Source: RYN-133 sp963708645 (GTDB lineage Bacteria; Actinomycetota; Actinomycetes; Mycobacteriales; Jatrophihabitantaceae). From it: 64,000 nt of DNA. This document shows, piece after piece, positions 55,615 to 64,000 of this stretch. The stretch lies in assembly GCA_963708645.1 (NCBI GenBank), contig CAVPTA010000006.1, positions 1-64,000 of the forward strand, given 5' to 3'. Each line of letters starts with the position of its first letter. Position 1 is the first letter of the stretch. The notes below the pieces were generated by a model. It did no database searches. It worked only from the letters and a program-made list of their open reading frames with translations, and was not told the origin of the DNA. Position numbers and translations under genes: made by a program.

Positions 55615-56753
55615 AGGCTTTCGCAGGCGGGGTGCGCACGGTGAGCGGCAGCAGCCGGTGCGAGTGGTCGAGCGACGGCTTCGGCGCACCGCCGCGGTCG
55701 ATCGCGGCGAGCGCGGTCTCGCCGTGCCCCTTCACGCATTCGGGGTCGGGGCCGTCCAGCGGCAGTCCGGTGAAGAACTTCGCCGCCATGCAACCGCCGC
55801 GGCACGCGTCGAACGCCGAGCAGGACGTGCAGGCGCCACCCGTCTGCGGTGTGCGCAGCGACGTCGAACAACTCCGAGGTGCGCCATACACCGGTGAACC
55901 CGCCCTCGGCGCGCACGTTGCCGGCGAGGAAGTTCTCGTGGATCGCGAACGGGCAGGCGTACACGTCGCCGACCGGGTCGATCAGGCAGACCACGCGTCC
56001 CGCGCCGCACAGGTTCAGGCCCGGCAGCGCATCGCCGTAGGCGGCCAGGTGGAAGAACGAGTCGCCGGTCAGGACGTTCTCGCCGTGCAGCACGAGCCAG
56101 TCGTAGAGCTCGCGCTGTTGCTGCGCGGTCACGTGCAGGTCGTCCCATACGTCGGCGCCGCGTCCGGACGGCCGCAGCCGGGTGATGCGCAGCTGGGCCT
56201 CGAACTCGTCGGCGAGCGCCTTGAACTCGTCGAGCTGGCCGATGTTGTGCCGCGTCATCACGACCGAGATCTTGAAGCCGCGAAAGCCGGCGTCGTCCAG
56301 GTTTCGCATCGCGCGCAAGGCGGTGTCGTACGAGCCGCGGCCGCGCACCGCGTCGTTCACCTCGGCGGTCGCGCCGTCGAGCGAGATCTGCACGTCGACG
56401 TAGTCGCTGGCCGCGAGCCGGCGCGCGACCTCAGGCGTGATCTTGACGCCGTTCGTCGAGAACTTGACTCCGACGTGGTGCTCGGTCGCGTAGTCGACCA
56501 GCTCCCAGAAGTCCGAGCGCACGGTCGGCTCGCCGCCGCCGATGTTCACGTAGAACACCTGCATGCGCTCGAGCTCGTCGATGACCGCCTTGCACTCGTC
56601 GGTCGTCAGTTCGTGCGGGTCGCGCCGTCCGGACGACGACAGGCAGTGCACACACGAAAGGTTGCAGGCGTAGGTGAGTTCCCACGTCAGGCAGATCGGC
56701 GCGTCGAGGCCGTACTGGAACTGCTCGACGAGGGGCAGGGGAGTCATCGTCAC
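55574..56753 (-). CDS. mftC: Mycofactocin radical SAM maturase MftC, frameshifted
   Basis: Radical SAM cluster CNLSCVHC (C-x3-C-x2-C) near residue 30, then YVNIGGGEPTVRSDFWELVD, FSTNGVKITPEVARRLAASD and SVVMTRHNIGQLDEFKALAD. The SPASM-type Cys follow: LCGAGRVVCLIDPVGDVYAC, and after a one-base insertion near 55860, GGACTSCSAFDACRGGC and DGPDPECVKGHGE. Without the extra base the product is about 392 residues. MftC decarboxylates the C-terminal Tyr of MftA and forms the Val-Tyr lactam, with MftB as peptide-binding partner. GTG 56753 overlaps the mftB stop. Confidence 0.92.
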
Positions 56754-57043
56754 GGGCGTGCCTCGATCATCTGGGAGGTCGCGAGCGTCGCGAGCGCGGC
56801 GGCGTATCGGGGCAACTCGCCGACCGCGACGCCGCAAGTGACGCACGCATCGCGAGCGGTCTCGCTCGTCGGCAGGGCCTGCACGACCGCGAGCAGCTGG
56901 GGGCTCTTCAAGAACGACAAGCGGCGGGTGCCGAAGTGGTAGAGCAGGGCGCCGAAGCGCTCCGGACGGATCGAGACCTGCGGGCTCAGCGTCCAGCGCG
57001 AGTCGAGGTCGAACCGAGGCGGCGCCGCGAGCTCAGTAGACAC
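56750..57043 (-). CDS. mftB: Mycofactocin biosynthesis chaperone MftB
   Basis: A 97-residue RiPP-recognition-element protein: FDLDSRWTLSPQVSIRPERF, GALLYHFGTRRLSFLKSPQL and terminal helices. It binds the MftA leader and presents it to MftC. Start GTG 57043 lies within the last codons of mftA (11-base overlap), and the end overlaps mftC by GTGA. Confidence 0.9.
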   Translation of the reverse strand: MSTELAAPPRFDLDSRWTLSPQVSIRPERFGALLYHFGTRRLSFLKSPQLLAVVQALPTSETARDACVTCGVAVGELPRYAAALATLATSQMIEARP

Positions 57044-57146
57044 CGCACATGCCGTCGATGGAGACCTCTTCGACGAGGACGTCCTCGACAACGGCAGTCT
57101 CGCCGGTCGCCTCGTCGCTGGTCTGCGTGGTGGGTTCGTCGGTCAT
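57033..57146 (-). CDS. mftA: Mycofactocin precursor peptide MftA
   Basis: A 37-residue peptide. It starts TDEPTTQTSDEATGE, has an acidic leader (VVEDVLVEEVS) and ends in the invariant core IDGMCGVY, whose last two residues (Val-Tyr) become the cofactor after MftC and MftE action. It is immediately before mftB and divergent from mftR. Short length makes it easy to miss. Confidence 0.95.
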   Translation of the reverse strand: MTDEPTTQTSDEATGETAVVEDVLVEEVSIDGMCGVY

Positions 57147-57195
57147 GGTCGACTCCAATCGCATGATTTCGTCACCGAGTGCCGAATGACCGCGT

Positions 57196-57205
57196 ACGTT
57201 AACGT
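57196..57205. promoter_or_regulatory. Palindrome between mftA and mftR, candidate MftR operator
   Basis: ACGTTAACGT is a perfect 10-base palindrome in the 65-base gap between the divergent mftA and mftR genes, seven bases before the mftR GTG. TetR regulators usually bind such sites near their own gene. Binding is inferred from position. Confidence 0.5.
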
Positions 57206-57211
57206 CATCGC

Positions 57212-57856
57212 GTGACGGAAAGCAAGACCTTGGCTGAAACCCGGCGCGGACGGCCGCCCGGCACGAGCGCGCGTGCGCTCGAAGTCATCGCGTTGCGGCT
57301 GTTCGCCGAGCAGGGCTTCGACGACACGACCGTCGATCAGATCGCCGGCGAGGCTGGCGTCAGCCGACGCACGTTCTTCCGCTACTTCGAATCGAAGTCC
57401 GAGGTGCTCTGGGGCGAGTTCGACCTCGAGGTCACGAACCTGCGTCGCGAACTCGCGAGCACTGCCCGAAGACGTTGCCGGTCATGGACGCGGTGCGCAC
57501 CGCCGTCCTCGCGGTCAACCACTACGGCGCTGCGGACGTGCCCGAACTGCGCGCCCGGATGAGCCTGATCAGCGCCACCCCTGAACTGGCCGCCGCAGCC
57601 GCGCTGCACTACGACGCCTGGGAGCGGGCGATCATCGATTTCGTCGCGGCACGCTCGCGGCAGCCCGCCGATTCGCTGTACCCACTGGCCGTCGGACGCG
57701 CGACGCTGGCCACCTGCCGCGCCGCCTACGAACGCTGGGCGGCACGTGCCGACGCCGATCTGGGCAAGCTACCTCGACGCCGGATTGCGTGCGCTGGCAG
57801 CCGGATTCGCCGATGCGTCGATCGCCCGCGAGCCGCGCGCCGGACGGATCAGCTGA
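57212..57856 (+). CDS. mftR: Mycofactocin system TetR-family regulator MftR, frameshifted
   Basis: From GTG 57212, the TetR domain is complete: RALEVIALRLFAEQGFDDTT, VDQIAGEAGVSRRTFFRYFE. Three one-base insertions then follow, near 57461, 57476 and 57765. The rejoined product reads ALPEDV-PVMDAVRTAVLAVNHYG, LISATPELAAAAALHYDAWE and YLDAGLRALAAGFADASIAR, ending at 57856 with about 213 residues, normal for MftR. It represses the operon in mycobacteria in response to acyl-CoA. Its stop and that of the convergent VOC gene share the palindrome TCAGCTGA. Confidence 0.82.
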
Positions 57857-59069
57857 GTTCGCCGAGGTAGAACCGCAGGCCCTGGTCATCGGTGCAGTCG
57901 CTGGTCGTCCCATACGGCTGCCGCTCCGGATCAGTCGCCCTGCCGCCCGCAGCGCGCACGCGCTCGACCGCGGCCGCGATGTCGTCGACCGCGAACATCG
58001 GCACCACCACTGGCTCCGCCGCGCCCCCGCGGAACCCGGTCATCGGTGTCGGGCCCTCCACCTGGCGACCCTCGGGGACGCTGCCGGGCCGGAAGGTCCA
58101 TCCGAACACCGCCTCGTGGAACGCGACTGCCGCCTCGATCGACGGCTCTTCGACAGTCAGGTAGGCGAGTTCGTCGTTTGCCGGCAACGCCTCCCAGACA
58201 TACACCGAGAACGGCAGTCCCTGGTCGTCCGTGCAGTCCAGGACGTCATGGTGGCCGGGCCGCGCCGTCCCACCGGCCGCGCGGATGCGTTCGGCGGCCG
58301 CGTCGAGGTCTGCGACCTCGAACGCGCAGAACGCGGTAGGGCTCGTTCGCGCCGGCCACGCTTGTGCGCGCATCTCCGCCAACGAGGTGAGTTCGGTGCG
58401 GTAGGGCGCCCCGGCGATCTCTCGCCGCGGACCGTTGGAGTCGACATAGGTCCAGCCGAGGACCGAGGCATAGAAGGTCGCCGCCCGCGCTACGTCCTCG
58501 ACCCACAGCGCGAAGTACCCGACGTCACCGGTGATGCGGCGCGACGCGCTGACCGGGCCGTTGAGCATCCACCGGTGCCCGAACGGGTCGCGCACCGCCG
58601 CAATGCGGCCGTACGGGTTGTCGGACGGTTCGCGCTCGATCACGCCGGCCTCGGCGCGGGCTCGCTCGGTCGCGGCATCGACGTCGGACAGCTCGAGGTG
58701 CAGCGTGATGCTCGCGCCCGCGTCAGGGTCGGGAGCGACAACACCGATCTCGGGATGTGCGTCGGACAGGTACAGGTGCGCGCCGCCGAGATCGAGTTCG
58801 GCGTGCCCGATCCGGCCGTCCGGCATCACGATCGGATCGCCGACCGGAGTGGCGCCGAGAACGCGCGTGTACCAGTCGATCGCGGCGCGCGCGTCGTGAA
58901 CGGCGAGGTAGGGCGTCAGCGTGCTCCTGGTGGGGATGTCGGTCATCGGGGCGACTCCTCTGGGCAGGGCGAGGGCTCGCTCGAGCCGGGCGCGCAGCCT
59001 CGCGGCGAAGTCCGGATCGGGGTCGAGCGGGGCGTCGGTGGCGCGGAGTGCGGCGAAGGGATCGGTCAC
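57849..59069 (-). CDS. Three-module VOC/glyoxalase-fold protein
   Basis: A 406-residue protein. A short N-terminal segment (TDPFAALRATDAPLDPDPDF, ARLRARLERAL) precedes three vicinal-oxygen-chelate modules: LTPYLAVHDARAAIDWYTRV, GYFALWVEDVARAATFYASV and AYLTVEEPSIEAAVAFHEAV. Substrate unknown; it may bind small metabolites rather than catalyse. GTG 59069 overlaps the stop of the sigma gene (GTGA), so start and co-transcription are well supported; an inner ATG at 58946 would miss the N-terminal segment. This sigma-VOC pairing recurs in actinobacteria. Confidence 0.8.
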   Translation of the reverse strand: MTDPFAALRATDAPLDPDPDFAARLRARLERALALPRGVAPMTDIPTRSTLTPYLAVHDARAAIDWYTRVLGATPVGDPIVMPDGRIGHAELDLGGAHLYLSDAHPEIGVVAPDPDAGASITLHLELSDVDAATERARAEAGVIEREPSDNPYGRIAAVRDPFGHRWMLNGPVSASRRITGDVGYFALWVEDVARAATFYASVLGWTYVDSNGPRREIAGAPYRTELTSLAEMRAQAWPARTSPTAFCAFEVADLDAAAERIRAAGGTARPGHHDVLDCTDDQGLPFSVYVWEALPANDELAYLTVEEPSIEAAVAFHEAVFGWTFRPGSVPEGRQVEGPTPMTGFRGGAAEPVVVPMFAVDDIAAAVERVRAAGGRATDPERQPYGTTSDCTDDQGLRFYLGELS

Positions 59070-59581
59070 CGGTCGACCTCCTCTCCGGGGTTGTACGCCC
59101 GCCGGAAGGCAGCGCGGGCGCGGACGAGCAATCCTTCGGTCGCGTGCAGACTGCGGCCGAGAAGTTCGGCGACCTGCGCGACCGGCAGGTCGTCGAGGTA
59201 GCGCAGGGTGAGCGCGGCGCGGTGTTGCGGTGCGAGGTCGGCGAGCACGTCGTGGGCGTGCATGACGTCCAGCTCGATCTCCCACGGGTCATCGACCGAA
59301 GTGTCGGGAGCGACGGCCTGCAGATTGCGCGTTTCGCGCGCGCGGCGCCGCCAGTGGTCGGCAAGCTTGTGTCGCGCCACCCCGATCAGCCACGGCACGT
59401 CCACGGGTGGCGGGTTGGGCTTGCGCACCGCGTCGACCGCGGCGAGGAAGGTCTCGGCGCTGAGGTCCTCGGCCACCGCCTGTGTGTCACACCGGGCCCG
59501 CAGGTAGCCGTACACGTGTGGCAGCGCGCGGTCATAGAGGTCGAGCAGACCGTGCTCGCCACTGGCCGGCTGCTCACTCAC
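59066..59581 (-). CDS. ECF-type RNA polymerase sigma factor
   Basis: A 171-residue sigma factor. Region 2: LLDLYDRALPHVYGYLRARC, AEDLSAETFLAAVDAVRK; then VPWLIGVARHKLADHWRRRA; region 4: LAPQHRAALTLRYLDDLPVA with HTH VAELLGRSLHATEGLLVRAR. It differs from the three SigE-like factors in the window. Start GTG 59581; an upstream GTG at 59593 is possible. Coupled to the VOC protein gene; no anti-sigma gene is adjacent. Confidence 0.83.
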   Translation of the reverse strand: MSEQPASGEHGLLDLYDRALPHVYGYLRARCDTQAVAEDLSAETFLAAVDAVRKPNPPPVDVPWLIGVARHKLADHWRRRARETRNLQAVAPDTSVDDPWEIELDVMHAHDVLADLAPQHRAALTLRYLDDLPVAQVAELLGRSLHATEGLLVRARAAFRRAYNPGEEVDR

Positions 59582-59655
59582 ATCGTTAACGTCGCATCTC
59601 GGCGGCGATCTCCGACGTCTGTGCTCCAACTTTCTCTGGCAATGCCGGCCGCCGG

Positions 59656-61612
59656 CTAGCTGTCCCGGCGGTTGTGTCGCGCGCCGAGCTCGACGTACCA
59701 GTCGATCAGATCGGGATTGTCGACGCTGCCGGCGTCGAAGGCGGCGCCGCTCACCGAACCTGTCAGCAGGCGCTTCACCGGCACCTCGAGCTTCTTGCCG
59801 GTGCGCGTGTGCGGGATGCCCGGTGCGGCGAACACGTCGTCGGGGACGTGCCGGGGCGAGGCATGGGTGCGGATGGCGTCGCGGATCCGCGCGCGCAACG
59901 CGTCGTCCAATTCAGTGCCTGGCTCGAGCGTCACGAACAGGGGCATCCAGTAGCCGCCATCGGGCTGATCGACACCGATCACGAGCGCTTCGGCGATCCC
60001 GGGCAGTTGTTCGACCGCCTCGTAGATGTCGGCGCTGCCCATCCGGATGCCGTTGCGGTTGAGTGTCGCGTCCGAGCGGCCGTGCATCACCAACGTGCCG
60101 CGATCGGTGATCGTGACGAAGTCGCCGTGCCGCCAGATTCCGGGATAGGCGTCGAAGTATGCGTCGTGATAGCGCGTGCCGTCGGGGTCGTTCCAGAACA
60201 TCACCGGCATCGACGGCATCGGACGGGTGATGACGAGCTCGCCGACCTCGTCGCGCACACTGCGGCCGCTCTCGTCGAAGGAGTCGATGGCCGCGCCGAG
60301 GTATGCAGTCGAGATCTCGCCCGCCCACACTGGGACGGACGGGGCGCCACCGGCGAACGCCGTGACCACGTCCGTCCCGCCGGTGATCGACGCGATCTGC
60401 ACCGACTGGCCCACATGATCGGCGACCCAGTGGTACGCCGGCGTCGGCAACGTCGATCCGGTGACCCCGAGCGTGCGTAGAGCAGACAGGTCGTGTTCGG
60501 CGCCGGGCACGACGCCGGCCTTCGCACACGCGGCCAAGTACGCCGGGGACGTGCCGAGCACCTTGACGCCGAGCTCGGCCGCGAGTGCCCACACTGCGTC
60601 GGTGGTCGGGTGCGCCGGGCTGCCGTCGTAACAGACGATCGTGGCGCCGACGAGCAGTCCGGCGACCTGGAAGTTCCACATCATCCAGCTCGGCGTCGTG
60701 TACCACCAGAACCGGTCGCCCGGACCGAGGTCGCACTGCAGCGCCACAGCCTTCAGGTGTTCGAGCAGGACGCCGCCGTGACCGTGGACGATGCCCTTGG
60801 GCAACCCGGTCGTGCCGGACGAGAACAGCACCCACAGCGGATGCGCGAAATCGACTGCCGTCGTCGTGAGCTCGGCGGGCCGGCCGGTTGCGTCGGCCCA
60901 CGGCATCGCGTCCGGCAGCGTCGTGCCGAGACGGTCGACGGCGATGGTCGCTCGCAGCGATGGCAGTCCGGCACGCACCTGCGCCACCGCGTCGGCGCGG
61001 TCGTGAACCCGTCCGCCGTTCTGATAGCCGTCGGCGGCGAAGAGCACGAGCGGTTCGAGCTGGGCGAAGCGGCCCAGCGCGGCAGTCGGCGCGTAGTCCA
61101 TGCCGCAGGCAGACCAGATCGCGCCGAGGGCCGCCGTCGCCAGGAACGCGACCACCGCCTCGGAACTGTTGGGCAGGTACGCAACGACGCGGTCGCCCAC
61201 GCCAACCCCGTGCTCGCGCAGCGTCGCGCTCATAGACGCGACTGAGGCTCGCAGTTCGGCCCACGTGATGTCGACGCGGCGGCCGGTCTCGTCGCGCTCG
61301 TGGATCGCGATCTCGTCGTCGGGACGGTTGCGGAAGACCTGGTCGACGAGGTTGAGCCGTGCACCCGGAAACCACGACGCACCTGGCATCGAATCGTCGG
61401 CGAGCACGGTGTCGACCCCGGGTTTCGGCGATGATGTCGAAGAAGTCCCAGATGCAGCCCCAGAAGGCATCGAGGTCGTCGGTCGACCACGCCAGCAGCT
61501 CGCGGTAGGACTCGAACGCGCGATCCGTGCGGGCCTCGGCGAAGCGGGTGAACGCGGTCAGCCGCGTCGTCTCGACATGGTCGGGGTCGGGGACCCACAT
61601 CGGTGTCGGCAC
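59656..61612 (-). CDS. Acetoacetyl-CoA synthetase, frameshifted
   Basis: The first about 65 residues (MWVPDPDHVETTRLTAFTRF, STDDLDAFWGCIWDFFDI) and the main body are in different frames, joined across an extra C in CCCC at 61416-61419. The body has the adenylation motifs VLFSSGTTGLPKGIVHGHGG, AGLLVGATIVCYDGSPAHPT, GGTDVVTAFAGGAPSVPV, HGRSDATLNRNGIRMGSADI and the C-terminal HTRTGKKLEVPVKRLL with the catalytic Lys. Corrected length about 651 residues, typical for AacS, which makes acetoacetyl-CoA from acetoacetate. GTG 61612 or ATG 61600 is the start. Confidence 0.85.
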
Positions 61613-61646
61613 GTCGGCGAGTATCTCGCTGCGCTGAAATCGCCGC

Positions 61647-63272
61647 TCAGGGTGTGTAGTCGAGCTCGCCCTGCAGCACCCCGTTCAGGTAGACCTCCAT
61701 CGTCGTCTTGTACTTGTACGAGAGCTTCAGGCGGTAGTCGCTGTCGGGCTGCTCGGTCCCGTCGCCGACCAGACTGCTGCCCGCGCTGACCGTCTCGGTG
61801 AGAGACGCGGTCGGGTCGTAGAACGTGTCGCCGTAACCGTAGAACCGCAGCGAGAGCACGTCGCCGACTTCGAGGCCGCGGTAGTTGAACCCGATCGTCA
61901 CGAAGCCGGCGGTGCGACCGAGCACCGAGTCGGACTTGCGGAACACGAGATTGCTGATGGCCGCGCCGTGCGTGTCGAGCGGGTGCGCCATGTTCCTGAC
62001 ATCGAGCATCGCCTCGTACTCGCGTGCCTTGGCGAAGAACGCGTCGACCTTCGGGCCCGTGATGCCGGCGGTGGCGAAGTACCCGCTGTCGTAGCGCAGG
62101 CTCGTGAAGAAGTACTGATCGCGGAAGTACGGTCCGGCGTCCTTCAGCGGAAGCGCGGCCTCATCGAGGTAGTGCATCGCCGTCTTCTCGTCCCCGCGCG
62201 CGATCGCGAGTTCGGCGAGAGTGCCGAGTACGTAGTGACTCTCCGGAACGAGCTTGTGCGCCTGGACCATGTTCTGTGCGGCTGCGTCGTACTGATGATT
62301 GAGGATCTCCATGAACGCCAGGTCGTTGTAGAGAACGCCGGTTTTCACATCGGCCACGTCGAGCGCAGCCTTGTCGGCCAGCTCGGCCTTCACCCACGCC
62401 TTCTTCGCAATGGGATTGCCCGAGAACACCCCGTAGTAGAAGTACGCATTCGCCAGTTGCGACCAGGCCTCGCCGTAGTCGGGACAGTCCGAGAGGGCAC
62501 TGTTCAACTTTGCCGCAGCATCGACGTAGTGCGTCAACACCATGTCGGCGTTTGCTGCGGCTGCGGTGTTGATGCAGTCCTCGGTGGGCGCGGTGATGCC
62601 GGTCAGCTGCACCTGCAGCAGGCGCGCACCACCGACCAGGGTCATCACAATCGCCAGTGCCGTGAACCCGAGTTGCGTGGGTCGGTTACCGAGGGTGAGC
62701 GCGAGGCCGAGCAGGAACAACGACAACGCCAGGATGCTGACGACTGCGAGCGCACCGTTGTGTTTCTCGAGCCAGCCCGAACTCTCCTGCGCGTAGGCCG
62801 ACGCCAGTTGCGAATCGGCGAGCGACTTCTCGTACAGCTTGTCGGAGTAGTCGTCGGCGGTGGCGCCGGCCGGAAGCCGGGCGCTGAGCTGCTTCGCGAT
62901 CGCGGCCGCGCTGTTGGCCTGACGCTGCAACTCGGCATCGACTGTCTTGTCACTCACCTCGAGCTTGTAGACGTGCAGGAACGTCTTGCGCCAGGTGTCC
63001 TCCTTGATGTCGTCCCTGAGCGAGTCGACTGCGCGCAGCTGCGCGTTCGCGGTAACCGACTCCTGCAGGCTCGTCGTCGCCGCCTGTTGGCGCTCGCGCT
63101 GGGTCTCCGACTGGTGTGCGGACCAGATCGCGGCCAGCACGCCGGCGGTGGTCGTCAACATGGTGACGACCAGGATCGCGACCGTGATGATCGCCTTGAG
63201 GCGCGACTCCGGCTTTTCCTCGAGTTGCTCGATCTGCTCGTGCGCCTCGTGCAGCGGATTTTCCACCGTCAC
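61647..63272 (-). CDS. Membrane protein with TPR-like helical repeats
   Basis: A 541-residue protein. One transmembrane helix near residue 35 (LKAIITVAILVVTMLTTTAG), a large helical domain, two to three more helices in the middle (ALAVVSILALSLFLLGLALT, LGFTALAIVMTLVGGARLLQ) and a C-terminal TPR-like half (YGEAWSQLANAYFYYGVFSG, YDAAAQNMVQAHKLVPESHY, YVLGTLAELAIARGDEKTAM). No known family recognised. GTG 63272 overlaps the stop of the upstream membrane protein, so they are a pair. Confidence 0.6.
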   Translation of the reverse strand: MTVENPLHEAHEQIEQLEEKPESRLKAIITVAILVVTMLTTTAGVLAAIWSAHQSETQRERQQAATTSLQESVTANAQLRAVDSLRDDIKEDTWRKTFLHVYKLEVSDKTVDAELQRQANSAAAIAKQLSARLPAGATADDYSDKLYEKSLADSQLASAYAQESSGWLEKHNGALAVVSILALSLFLLGLALTLGNRPTQLGFTALAIVMTLVGGARLLQVQLTGITAPTEDCINTAAAANADMVLTHYVDAAAKLNSALSDCPDYGEAWSQLANAYFYYGVFSGNPIAKKAWVKAELADKAALDVADVKTGVLYNDLAFMEILNHQYDAAAQNMVQAHKLVPESHYVLGTLAELAIARGDEKTAMHYLDEAALPLKDAGPYFRDQYFFTSLRYDSGYFATAGITGPKVDAFFAKAREYEAMLDVRNMAHPLDTHGAAISNLVFRKSDSVLGRTAGFVTIGFNYRGLEVGDVLSLRFYGYGDTFYDPTASLTETVSAGSSLVGDGTEQPDSDYRLKLSYKYKTTMEVYLNGVLQGELDYTP

Positions 63273-64000
63273 GCCTCCGCCGACACGAGGATCACGACGC
63301 TGGCGATCAGACACAACCAGCCGGGGACGGCGAGCACGAGCCGTGAAGGCACCGACTTGCCGAGGCGGCCCAGTGTGAGCAGCGCCAGGGCCAGCACGAG
63401 GAACAGCGACAGGTAGAGCATGTTGTCCTCGCTGTGCCGTTCCTGCTCGGCCTTGTCGGCGTACTCGGTCGGGTTCAACGGGCCTTGTTCGGCCTGCGCT
63501 GCCACGTAGTCACGCGCATAGGCCTCGATGTCGAAGTTGCCCTTCGCATCGAGGTAGGCGTAGTCGGAGTCGTTCGAGAACTGCACCTGGGTCTGACACA
63601 GCGTGCCGGCGTCGAGGTCGACCAGCGAGGAACGCGAACCCTGCGGGCCGCACGCGCCGGGGGACAGGATGTTGGCCTCGTTCTGAAGCCGCAGGTAGTG
63701 CTCGTACTCGGACGCCGCTTTTGCCGCAACAGCTTCGGCCTGAGCCTGCACGGCGGTGCGTGCGATCGACGTCGCTACGGAGTCCTGCTCGTAGCGGCTT
63801 GCGCTCGACGCGTGCACCTCGGCACGCCAACCGACGATCGCGCCGAGCACGGATACGACCGCGATCGAGAGCGCGATGATCAGCGCCAGGCGCGTGTGCT
63901 CATGGGCGTCGGCCGGCTCGGTCTCCGCGTGATCCACCGGCGTCGCAGCATCGCGCGGGCGGGGTGGTGGCGGAGTCCATGCCGGCTGGTGCGGCGTCGA
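63269..64000 (-). CDS. Membrane protein with an N-terminal Pro-rich region, running off the window edge
   Basis: The frame has a helix LALIIALSIAVVSVLGAIVG, an outer domain with Cys (SPGACGPQGS, GTLCQTQVQF) and two C-terminal helices (MLYLSLFLVLALALLTLG, VPGWLCLIASVVILVSAEA). A GTG at 63937 is the first start codon seen, but the frame stays open and Pro-rich (PAWTPPPPRPRDAATP) to the end of the window, so the true start may lie outside. Unknown function; partner of the TPR-like gene. Confidence 0.55.
   Translation of the reverse strand, partial: STPHQPAWTPPPPRPRDAATPVDHAETEPADAHEHTRLALIIALSIAVVSVLGAIVGWRAEVHASSASRYEQDSVATSIARTAVQAQAEAVAAKAASEYEHYLRLQNEANILSPGACGPQGSRSSLVDLDAGTLCQTQVQFSNDSDYAYLDAKGNFDIEAYARDYVAAQAEQGPLNPTEYADKAEQERHSEDNMLYLSLFLVLALALLTLGRLGKSVPSRLVLAVPGWLCLIASVVILVSAEA

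Noticed and set aside
53742..56846. Programmed ribosomal frameshifting as explanation for mftF and mftC breaks
   Set aside because: No slippery sequence or consistent downstream structure, and homologous genes are single frames; sequence error or mutation is simpler.
57789..59201. 470-codon open frame on the plus strand
   Set aside because: Exactly antisense to the VOC protein gene, no domain; a typical shadow of high-GC coding sequence.

Overview
The window is high-GC DNA with GTG starts, ATGA/GTGA gene overlaps and gene families typical of Actinomycetes: GTP-dependent PEP carboxykinase, SigE-family sigma factors, GAF-ANTAR proteins, an F420-type luciferase-like enzyme, a 13E12-repeat HNH gene and a mycofactocin cluster. 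A mycobacteria/Frankiales-like soil actinomycete fits; nothing here fixes the genus. No tRNA, rRNA, CRISPR array, insertion sequence or prophage was seen.

Layout. 0-6.6 kb: a lipoprotein, a divergent HxlR regulator/DHA2 exporter pair with a clear operator, a decayed MarR gene, and a SigE-family sigma/anti-sigma pair. 6.7-13 kb: Tat-exported flavin amine oxidase, cyclopropane-fatty-acid-synthase-type methyltransferase, a GAF-like gene and two membrane PH-domain (YdbS/YdbT-like) genes. 13-19.5 kb: an AAA/LuxR regulator followed by a methyltransferase, an alpha/beta hydrolase and a hydrolase-glycosyltransferase fusion, apparently one regulated module. 19.5-24 kb: small Cys-rich protein, fatty acid desaturase, and a cluster of ATPase-like, ANTAR-like and GAF-ANTAR signalling proteins. 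24-29.5 kb: amino acid metabolism (threonine synthase, threonine dehydratase, Lrp regulator divergent from 4-hydroxyphenylpyruvate dioxygenase). 29.5-35.7 kb: large secreted sialidase-like protein, two more sigma/anti-sigma pairs and a class F sortase with a small surface protein. 35.8-50 kb: pckG, a large secreted beta-sandwich repeat protein, lipase-like hydrolase, LLM-class oxidoreductase, 13E12 HNH gene, ornithine-cyclodeaminase-like gene, pyruvate-oxidase-like enzyme and an FMN glutamate-synthase-like protein. 50-57.9 kb: the mycofactocin locus. 57.8-64 kb: sigma factor with a VOC protein, acetoacetyl-CoA synthetase and a pair of membrane proteins.

The best-defined system is mycofactocin: precursor MftA, chaperone MftB, radical-SAM MftC, peptidase MftE, an SDR likely to use the cofactor, glycosyltransferase MftF and dehydrogenase MftD are read as one tightly overlapping operon, with the TetR regulator MftR divergent. 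The order (A-B-C-E-SDR-F-D) differs from the usual A-B-C-D-E-F.

A window-wide oddity matters for every reader: at least ten otherwise well-conserved genes are interrupted by one-base frameshifts, mostly one extra base, and one PH-domain gene carries about eight. This looks more like uncorrected insertion errors in the assembly than real decay, so these genes are described by their reconstructed products.
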